A stretch of 6,225 bases of DNA from Gemmatimonadota bacterium (GTDB lineage Bacteria; Gemmatimonadota; Gemmatimonadetes; Longimicrobiales; Gaopeijiaceae). Position 1 is the stretch's first letter; each line of letters begins with the position of its first letter. A model generated the notes under the pieces. That model saw nothing but the letters and a program-made list of their open reading frames with translations. It ran no database searches and was not told where the DNA came from. Below are positions 1 to 5,155 of the stretch, in pieces. The DNA lies in the NCBI GenBank assembly GCA_024638395.1, contig JAHEKK010000203.1, positions 1 to 6,225 of the forward strand. The letters are read 5' to 3'. The translations under genes were made by a program, and so were the position numbers.

Positions 1-143
1 TCACGGTCGTCAACCGAACCGGAATCCACCAATACCGCATCGATTGGCCCGGCCACATGACCCGGTGGCACCGAGACCCCTCGCCTCACCGGTCTACGGG
101 TCCGGGGGCGCTCCCGCCATCTGGGCGTCGTGCTCCTTCCTGA
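1..143 (+). CDS. Possible 3' end of an unrecognised gene entering from the left edge
   Basis: An open frame (codons from base 3) enters from the left edge and stops at TGA 141-143, giving 46 visible residues. The stretch before the transporter overlap reads naturally (…HQYRIDWPGHMTRWHRD…), with about three quarters of third positions G or C, whereas the other two plus frames are poorer in GC3. From about base 94 the frame runs antisense to the end of the MFS gene, so the last 16 residues or so, rich in Pro, Arg, Gly and Ser, may be only a tail. I do not recognise a family. It could equally be non-coding, since too little is visible. If real, it converges on the transporter with a 50-bp overlap of the two 3' ends. 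Confidence 0.25.
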   Translation, partial: TVVNRTGIHQYRIDWPGHMTRWHRDPSPHRSTGPGALPPSGRRAPS

Positions 144-1920
144 GGGGCAGTTCGGGAATCGTTGCGGTCACACCGACTGCGATCAGGACGAGAACCAGCG
201 TCGCCGTGTAGATCCGGCGCACGGCCAGCGCAAACGTTGATCTGACGGTGCTGCGCACCTCGTCGGTCACCTGGGATGCGGCATCGGCCATCGCACCCCG
301 GAGTGCTTCTTCGGATGGGCGCACGCCCGCCTCCTCCGCGGACAGCAGTTCACGTACACGGATGGGGAGCTCGGCGTCGTCGATCCCTTCGGTTCCGGAC
401 GCGTTCAGATCTTCGAGGAGAACATTCAGACGATTCCCGAAGTGGCGGTCTACCTCGTCTTCAACCAGGCTCCCTCCGGTCGTCGCGAGGACTTCGGGGT
501 CCGCAGTCCAACCCGCCCAGGCCGGGCGAGGCGCTGCCAGAGGCGCCAGTTGGGCGCTGAGGGTAATGCCCATGACGGCACCCATGGCCGCGGCGCCCAT
601 CGTTGCCCCGATCTGCCGAAAAAACTGGGCGGCGCTCGTCGCCTGGCCGAGGTGCGTCACGGGGACCGCATTCTGGATCGCCAACGTGAAGAGCGGGAAG
701 GTCGGCCCGATCCCAGCCCCGCACACCACCATCACCGCGGCCACGCTCCAATACCCCGTGTCGACGGTAAGTCTGGACAAGAACGCGATCCCGACGACCA
801 GCAGGGACAGCCCGACCGTCATGATCCAACGGTAGTGACCGATGCGGGACACCAGTTGGCCGGCAACCGTCGCTCCGAAAACCACGCCCATGCTCAGGGG
901 GATCAAGGCAATGCCTGCCCGCGTCGCCGATACGCCCAGCACATTGACCAGAAAGAGGGGAAGGAAGACCACGACGGCGAGAAAGGTGGCCCCGGAGAAG
1001 AAGCCCGCCACGTTCGCGCGGCGAAAGACGGCATTGCGGAAGAGGCCCAGGTCCAGCAGGGGGTTGGGATGGGACAGTGAGCGACGGACGAAGAGGACAA
1101 AGCAGCCGCCGGAAACGGCGAGGAGCACGCCGGTGGACGGTGTCGTGCTGCCGGACTGGACGGCGAGAACCAGCGTGACCATGCCGGTGACCAGGGTGAC
1201 GGCGCCCAGGTAGTCGAGGCCTCCCCGTGCGCCGGCAGGACGGAGGGGAGGCATGCGAGTCACGATGAACCACACCGCCAGGGCCCCGAAGGGAACGTTC
1301 ACGTAGAAGACCCAGCGCCAGCCTTCCACACCGGGAATCCATCCGGTGGCGTGGTCGGTCAACAGCCCTCCGGCCAGGGGGCCGAGTATGCTGGCCACGC
1401 CGAACACTGCTCCCACGAATCCCTGGTACTTGCCTCGGACCGCCGGAGGGTAAAGGTCGGCGATGATGATGAAGGTCATGGCAAAGAGCCCGGCGCCTCC
1501 GAGCCCTTGCACTCCACGGAACACGATGAGCTGGGTCATGCCGTCCCCCAGGAGCGGCAGGGCACCGAACTCCCCGGCCAATCCGCACAAGAAGGAACCG
1601 CCGAGAAAGAGACCGACGGCCACCAACTCGATCACTTTGCGGCTGTAGGTGTCGGCCAACTTGCCGTAGACAGGGACCAACGACGTTGAGGCCAGCAGGT
1701 AGGCCGTGACGACCCACGCATACCGGTCCACGCCCCGCAGATCCTCCACGATCTTGGGGAGGGCCGTGGATACGATGGTTTGATCGAGGGCGGCCAGGAA
1801 CAGGGCAAGGAGCACCGCCACCAGCACGCGGGTCCGGTCTTCGGGGGGAATCGCCGGGAACGCCATGGGCACCCGGCTAGGGGTGCCCTCAGCCTCGTCC
1901 GGGCGGGTTGTTGAAGACAA
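94..1920 (-). CDS. MFS drug/proton antiporter, DHA2 (EmrB/QacA-like) family, 14 membrane helices
   Basis: Predicted inner-membrane multidrug/proton antiporter that exports hydrophobic compounds using the proton gradient; the substrate cannot be read from the sequence. In the 608-residue reading, LDQTIVSTALPKIVEDL (45-61) is the DHA2 signature of helix 1. GKLADTYSRK (86-95) is MFS motif A, RGVQGLGGAG (135-144) is motif B and GPLAGGLLTD (180-189) is motif C; WRWVFYVNVPFG (201-212) is also typical of DHA2. The last helix is about 563-588. Residues about 456-562 form a charged hydrophilic stretch between helices 13 and 14, which makes the protein longer than the usual 460-530. The start is uncertain. 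TTG at 1920 gives the full length but has no clear ribosome site. ATG at 1866 (residue 19) leaves a short tail before helix 1 and is equally plausible. A GTG lies at 1872. No regulator gene is adjacent. Confidence 0.95.
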   Translation of the reverse strand: MSSTTRPDEAEGTPSRVPMAFPAIPPEDRTRVLVAVLLALFLAALDQTIVSTALPKIVEDLRGVDRYAWVVTAYLLASTSLVPVYGKLADTYSRKVIELVAVGLFLGGSFLCGLAGEFGALPLLGDGMTQLIVFRGVQGLGGAGLFAMTFIIIADLYPPAVRGKYQGFVGAVFGVASILGPLAGGLLTDHATGWIPGVEGWRWVFYVNVPFGALAVWFIVTRMPPLRPAGARGGLDYLGAVTLVTGMVTLVLAVQSGSTTPSTGVLLAVSGGCFVLFVRRSLSHPNPLLDLGLFRNAVFRRANVAGFFSGATFLAVVVFLPLFLVNVLGVSATRAGIALIPLSMGVVFGATVAGQLVSRIGHYRWIMTVGLSLLVVGIAFLSRLTVDTGYWSVAAVMVVCGAGIGPTFPLFTLAIQNAVPVTHLGQATSAAQFFRQIGATMGAAAMGAVMGITLSAQLAPLAAPRPAWAGWTADPEVLATTGGSLVEDEVDRHFGNRLNVLLEDLNASGTEGIDDAELPIRVRELLSAEEAGVRPSEEALRGAMADAASQVTDEVRSTVRSTFALAVRRIYTATLVLVLIAVGVTATIPELPLRKEHDAQMAGAPPDP

Positions 1921-1955
1921 GCTGCAGGCCGCTTCGTAGAGAGGGGCAACTCAAC

Positions 1956-1961
1956 AGGAGG
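1956..1961 (+). promoter_or_regulatory. Strong Shine-Dalgarno site for the small ORF
   Basis: AGGAGG lies 9 nt before the ATG at 1971. It decides the start of the small gene in favour of 1971 over an in-frame ATG at 1908, which lies inside the coding region of the divergent transporter and has no such site. Confidence 0.7.
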
Positions 1962-1970
1962 GAGAGCGTC

Positions 1971-2147
1971 ATGTCGGAAGAACGCAGGCGCCGACGGCGA
2001 ACGGAAGTCGCCCGGTCGGGAGTCACCCTCGGCACGGCACTGGCCATCGCGATTTCCTGGTCGCAGAACCAGTCCATCCTCTGGGCCATCCTCCACGGCA
2101 TCCTGTCATGGTTGTACGTAGGATACTTCGCGTTCTTCGTGCGATAG
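1971..2147 (+). CDS. Small cationic two-helix membrane protein, 58 aa, unknown function
   Basis: A 58-residue protein of unknown function. The N-terminus is strongly basic (MSEERRRRRR, then TEVARSG). Two hydrophobic segments follow, about residues 17-31 (TLGTALAIAISW) and 36-56 (ILWAILHGILSWLYVGYFAF), joined by a short polar turn (SQNQ). By the positive-inside rule the basic end should be cytoplasmic, giving a helical hairpin with both ends inside. The ATG at 1971 is chosen for its AGGAGG site. The pattern 'N.SILWAI.HG..SW.YV.Y' resembles short hypothetical membrane proteins I recall from several bacteria, but I cannot name a family. The gene is divergent from the MFS transporter (50 bp between starts) and convergent with the aldo/keto reductase (17 nt between stops). 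Its stop codon sits in the loop of an inverted repeat. Confidence 0.75.
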   Translation: MSEERRRRRRTEVARSGVTLGTALAIAISWSQNQSILWAILHGILSWLYVGYFAFFVR

Positions 2148-2161
2148 CGAAGAACTGTGAA
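2127..2161. terminator. Inverted repeat between convergent genes, candidate bidirectional terminator or 3' stabilising hairpin
   Basis: GTTCTTCG (2132-2139) is a perfect 8-bp inverted repeat of CGAAGAAC (2148-2155) with an 8-nt loop that contains the TAG stop of the small gene. With a single bulged base (T2156), the stem extends five more pairs: TTCGC (2127-2131) with GTGAA (2157-2161), including one G-T pair. It lies between two convergent stop codons and can fold in transcripts from either side. Neither strand has a T-rich tract after the stem, so a classical Rho-independent terminator is not supported. It may instead stabilise 3' ends or assist Rho. Confidence 0.45.
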
Positions 2162-2164
2162 CCC

Positions 2165-3181
2165 CTACGACCGAATGCCAGGAAGCCGAAGGGGGCCATC
2201 GATCCACCCGCGAACCGCGTGGGGTCGGTAGGGCGCCTCGAGGGCCGACACTTCATCGTCCGACAGATCCAAGCGGAGCGCCCCGGCAGCTGAATCGAGC
2301 TGGGCGATTTTGGTCACTCCCACGATCGGCGCCACGACACCCGGCCTGGAAAGTAGCCAGGCCAGGGCCACCTGAGCCGGCTCGTCGCCTCGATTCTGCG
2401 CAACCTGCACGGTGGCCTCGACCACATCCCAATCCCCGTCCTGATCGTAGAGGTGATCGCTGAGCGGGGCGTCGTGCTCGTCACGCACCGAGGCCTGGTG
2501 CTCGCCCCGGCTCCGCGTGCCCGCGAGAATACCTCTGGCCAGCGGTGACCACGGGATGACCCCCAGCCCCTGGTCCAGACAAAGGGGCATCATCTCCCTT
2601 TCCTCTTCGCGGTACACCAGGTTGTAGTGGTTTTGCATTGAGACGAAGCGTGCCCACCCGTTCCGCTCCGAGACGGACAGTGCCTTCATGAGCTGCCAGG
2701 CATACATGGAGCTGGCGCCGATATACAGGACCTTTCCGTCCCGAACCAGTTGATCCAGAGCCGCAAGTGTCTCTTCGACCGGAGTGTTGGGATCCGCGCG
2801 GTGGATCTGGTACAGGTCGATGCATTCCACGCCAAGGCGCCGGAGGCTGGCCTCACAAGACTGGACGATGTGTTTTCGTGAGAGACCGACCCGGTTCGGT
2901 CCGTCTCCCATCTTCAGCCGGACCTTCGTCGCGAGTACGGTCTCGTCCGGGTTGGCATATTCCCGGAGGGCCTTCCCGGTGATCTCTTCGCTGACGCCGA
3001 GGGAGTACACGTCGGCCGTGTCGAAGAAGTTTATGCCCAGCTCCACGGCTCGCTTGAAGAAGGGCATGGCTTCCTCTTCCTCCAACATCCACGGGCGCCA
3101 CTCCCGGCTCCCGAAGCTCATGCAACCGAGGGCGATCCGGGATACGACCAGACCGCTGGACCCCAACCGTGCGTACTCCAA
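2165..3181 (-). CDS. Aldo/keto reductase family NADPH-dependent oxidoreductase
   Basis: Soluble cytoplasmic oxidoreductase with the (β/α)8 aldo/keto reductase fold, reducing an aldehyde or ketone with NADPH; the physiological substrate is unknown. At 338 residues from a TTG start it has the usual family length. The catalytic tetrad is complete: Asp54 and Tyr59 (FFDTADVYSLG), Lys86 (VLATKVRLKMG) and His127 (IDLYQIHRADP). MQNHYNLVYREEER (182-195) and GVIPWSPLARG (207-217) follow, and APIVGVTKIAQLD (284-296) is the cofactor phosphate-binding part. The segments resemble the YajO/general stress protein 69-like branch. TTG at 3181 is preferred because it gives the canonical opening (x-EYARLGSSGLVVSRIALG) and has AGGAG five bases upstream. 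A GTG at 3211 would add ten residues and lacks a ribosome site. The frame stays open to 3526, but that extension is antisense-like shadow over the transporter gene. Confidence 0.94.
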   Translation of the reverse strand: MEYARLGSSGLVVSRIALGCMSFGSREWRPWMLEEEEAMPFFKRAVELGINFFDTADVYSLGVSEEITGKALREYANPDETVLATKVRLKMGDGPNRVGLSRKHIVQSCEASLRRLGVECIDLYQIHRADPNTPVEETLAALDQLVRDGKVLYIGASSMYAWQLMKALSVSERNGWARFVSMQNHYNLVYREEEREMMPLCLDQGLGVIPWSPLARGILAGTRSRGEHQASVRDEHDAPLSDHLYDQDGDWDVVEATVQVAQNRGDEPAQVALAWLLSRPGVVAPIVGVTKIAQLDSAAGALRLDLSDDEVSALEAPYRPHAVRGWIDGPLRLPGIRS

Positions 3182-3300
3182 AGTGGCTCCTGAGGTAACG
3201 AGGGAAGCCACAGAATAGCCGCCGGACTGGTGGGAGCAACAAAGGAGCGCGCGAAAGGACTCACCAAGAGGCGGCGCACCCCGTGACCCGGCGTGTCGAC
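3182..3300. other. 119-bp spacer between the EamA transporter gene and the aldo/keto reductase gene
   Basis: I see no gene here on either strand. On the minus strand the only promoter-like elements are TTGTTG followed 19 bases later by TATTCT, which is weak in match and spacing. No convincing hairpin with a T-tract follows the transporter stop codon. It is therefore open whether the aldo/keto reductase is transcribed from here or by read-through from the upstream cluster. Confidence 0.5.
3187..3191 (-). promoter_or_regulatory. Shine-Dalgarno site supporting the TTG start of the aldo/keto reductase
   Basis: On the minus strand AGGAG precedes the TTG at 3181 by 5 nt. The alternative GTG at 3211 has only a CGGCGGCTATTCT context with no such site. 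Together with the family-typical N-terminus, this selects 3181. Confidence 0.5.
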
Positions 3301-4152
3301 CTAGGCTCCGGCAAGAATCCCGATCCCGAGGAAGACGAACACAGCGCCCAGGGTGCGCAGCGGCCCGAACCGCTCTCTCAGAAGCAGCCAGCCCGCCAGG
3401 GCGGCGAAGACGATGCCGATCTCCCGGGCAGCCCCGGCGTAGGCGATGGGCGCAAGCTGATAGGCTCGAAGGACCAACGAATAGGCGAGGAGGGTCAGGG
3501 CCGCGATCACCACCACGGCCCGCCACGACGAGGCCAGAACCCTTTCCAACCGTGTCGCATCATGGAGCCATAGGCCCGGCACGAGGACCACTCCCGCCAG
3601 CGTGAACGTCAGTACGATGTACGGCGCGGGCTCCCAATGGCGAACACCGGCCCCGTCCACGACCGAGTAGACCGAGATCAGGAACGCCACGACGATGGCC
3701 GGTCCCAGCCCCGGGGTGTAGCGCCGCCATTCATGGCGATGGGCCCACAACGGACCGGCACCCAGGACCACCAACCCCAGCAGGATGACCCCGATGCCAC
3801 CCAGGCCCCGAAGAGACGGGCGCTCTCCGAGGAAGAGGGCCGCCCACGTCGCGATCAGGGCGGGCGCTGTTCCCCGCGCAATCGGATACACGAGGGAAAA
3901 ATCTCCCCTCTCATAGGCGTATCCGAGGGCGGCGTAGTAGCCGATCATCAGCACGGCGCTCGCCAAAACAAAGGGCCAGACCCGGGAAGGCACCGGCAGG
4001 GCGGCGATGAGCAGGGGTGAAAAGAGGATTCCGCCGGCCAGCAGCGACGTTGCGCCCACGACGAAAGGGTCCTGGGACCGCTTCAACACGAGGTTCCATG
4101 TCGCGTGGAACAGCCCGGCCGTCAAGACGAGGGCAAGGGCCTCCGTCGACAT
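3301..4152 (-). CDS. EamA/DMT-family transporter, 10 membrane helices
   Basis: A 283-residue integral inner-membrane protein of the drug/metabolite transporter superfamily, usually secondary transporters exporting amino acids or other small metabolites. Two EamA repeats are visible. Repeat 1 (about 3-133) has HATWNLVLKRS in helix 1 and the signature GYAYERGDFSLVYPIARG (77-94), followed by a helix ending FLGERPS. Repeat 2 (about 150-282) has the matching LRAYQLAPIAYAGAAREIG (228-246), followed by LLLRERFGPLRTLGAVFVF. Length and ten helices fit the family. ATG at 4152 is separated by one base from the TGA of the preceding reductase gene (TGA-A-ATG), and no ribosome site of its own is evident, so translation is probably coupled. 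The substrate is not determinable. The ilvD/PanE-like context suggests a branched-chain amino acid, keto acid or pantoate-related compound, but that is inference only. Confidence 0.93.
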   Translation of the reverse strand: MSTEALALVLTAGLFHATWNLVLKRSQDPFVVGATSLLAGGILFSPLLIAALPVPSRVWPFVLASAVLMIGYYAALGYAYERGDFSLVYPIARGTAPALIATWAALFLGERPSLRGLGGIGVILLGLVVLGAGPLWAHRHEWRRYTPGLGPAIVVAFLISVYSVVDGAGVRHWEPAPYIVLTFTLAGVVLVPGLWLHDATRLERVLASSWRAVVVIAALTLLAYSLVLRAYQLAPIAYAGAAREIGIVFAALAGWLLLRERFGPLRTLGAVFVFLGIGILAGA

Positions 4153-4153
4153 T

Positions 4154-5128
4154 TCAGGCGAGCCGGAAGGTGCCGGGAGGTTCCCGCTGGGCCGCCCGAA
4201 TGGCCTCGGCCGCCTCCCAGTGGACGGGGGTCGGCACCCCGACCGTTTCCCCGAACCGGCAGAGGGCGCCGTTGAGGGCTTCGACCTCCGTGGGAACCCC
4301 CTGAGTGAGATCGTGGATCAAGCTCGGACGGAAATCGAAAGGGAAGGCCTCCAATACCCTCAGGGCATGAGCGTCCTCCTCGTCGGTCAGCCTCACGCCG
4401 AGCCCCCGCCCCACCCGGGAAGCTTCGGCCACCAGGTCCGCGACGAATCGCCGTCCCGACGTCGTAGCGAGGACAGCTCCGATGGGCCTCCTCAACCGGG
4501 CGCATGCCCCGGTCAGCGCCGAAACCACGAGCATCTTCCGCCACGATTCGCGTTCGATGTCGTCGGTCTCGACGACGTCTATCCCCTCCGCCTCGAGGGC
4601 GGCCCATACGGCGTCCACGAAGCGGGCGCCGGCCCCGGCCGCGGAGACACGGCTCCCGACGAAGAGGCGCCCGTGCCGCCCCCGGCGCTCGATCTCTCCC
4701 GGCCCTGTGCGGAAAGCCGTCAGGTAGGCCACCCCCAGGAGGATGCGGTCGGGCGGGACGCCCGCCGCCGTCAACGCGGTGCCGGTGTCGACGCCGTTCA
4801 AGAGGGGAACGATCCACGCACCGGCGTTTCCAAGGCGGGCCAGGTCGGCCACGACCGTTCCGAGGGCGTAGGACTTCACGGTCACGAACACCACGTCTCC
4901 GGGCCGGACCGGTGGCACGGTGGCGGAAGCCGGGATGGCGTACCGTTCCACCGTCTCGCCGTCCACCACCGTCAAGCCCGCTGCGCGGATCGCCGCCAGG
5001 TGTGGACCGCGTGCGACCAGGTGGACCTTCACGTCTCGGCGATGGATCACCGACCCCAGGTATCCGCCGAGGCCTCCGGCTCCCACCACGAGGACCCTGG
5101 ACTCCAGCAGGGCGGAATCCTCCGTCAA
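4154..5128 (-). CDS. Ketopantoate reductase family (ApbA/PanE) oxidoreductase
   Basis: The family reduces 2-dehydropantoate to pantoate with NADPH in pantothenate/CoA synthesis. The protein has 324 residues, slightly above the usual ~300. The N-terminal Rossmann motif is VGAGGLGGYLG (15-25). VTVKSY (83-88) and LLNGVD (109-114) are conserved cofactor and substrate-side elements. WRK (196-198) supplies the probable catalytic lysine, Lys198. PSLIHDLTQGVPTEVEALNG (268-287) matches the C-terminal substrate region, with Ser269, Asp273 and Glu281. Odd point: the asparagines at Lys+4 and Lys+8 of E. coli PanE are Val202 and Thr206 here, so pantoate formation is not assured; a related 2-keto acid may be the substrate. 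The only usable start is TTG 5128 with GGGAGGG upstream; the frame is closed 27 bases earlier by the ilvD stop. It lies between ilvD and a transporter, apparently in one operon. Confidence 0.9.
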   Translation of the reverse strand: MTEDSALLESRVLVVGAGGLGGYLGSVIHRRDVKVHLVARGPHLAAIRAAGLTVVDGETVERYAIPASATVPPVRPGDVVFVTVKSYALGTVVADLARLGNAGAWIVPLLNGVDTGTALTAAGVPPDRILLGVAYLTAFRTGPGEIERRGRHGRLFVGSRVSAAGAGARFVDAVWAALEAEGIDVVETDDIERESWRKMLVVSALTGACARLRRPIGAVLATTSGRRFVADLVAEASRVGRGLGVRLTDEEDAHALRVLEAFPFDFRPSLIHDLTQGVPTEVEALNGALCRFGETVGVPTPVHWEAAEAIRAAQREPPGTFRLA

Positions 5129-5131
5129 CGA

Positions 5132-5138
5132 CCCTCCC
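5132..5138 (-). promoter_or_regulatory. Shine-Dalgarno site before the TTG start of the PanE-like gene
   Basis: On the minus strand GGGAGGG ends 3 bases before TTG 5128, inside the 27-base gap after the ilvD stop. The spacing is short for a typical ribosome site. However, no other start codon exists between the upstream in-frame TAG (5156-5158) and the Rossmann motif, so this start is effectively forced. Confidence 0.5.
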
Positions 5139-5155
5139 GGCCAGGGTTCGGCGCA

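Noticed and set aside
461..1717. A 418-codon minus-strand frame inside the MFS transporter
   Set aside because: It is an Arg/Gly/Pro-rich out-of-frame shadow of the transporter, which itself carries all MFS motifs in order.
1911..1942. TTGAAG … TAGAGA as a plus-strand promoter for the small gene
   Set aside because: The spacing is 20 bases and both boxes match weakly, so it is not supportable by eye.
1909..1956. Inverted repeat TGTTGA (1909-1914) / TCAACA (1951-1956) flanking the divergent start region
   Set aside because: Only 6 bp with a 36-base gap; expected by chance, so not called as an operator.
1908..1970. An in-frame ATG at 1908 giving a 79-residue version of the small protein
   Set aside because: It has no ribosome site and would overlap the transporter coding region if that starts at 1920. 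The ATG at 1971 has AGGAGG at good spacing.
3182..3526. Upstream extension of the aldo/keto reductase frame to an ATG at 3526
   Set aside because: The added residues are low-complexity, overlap the end of the EamA gene in another frame, and precede the family's normal N-terminus.
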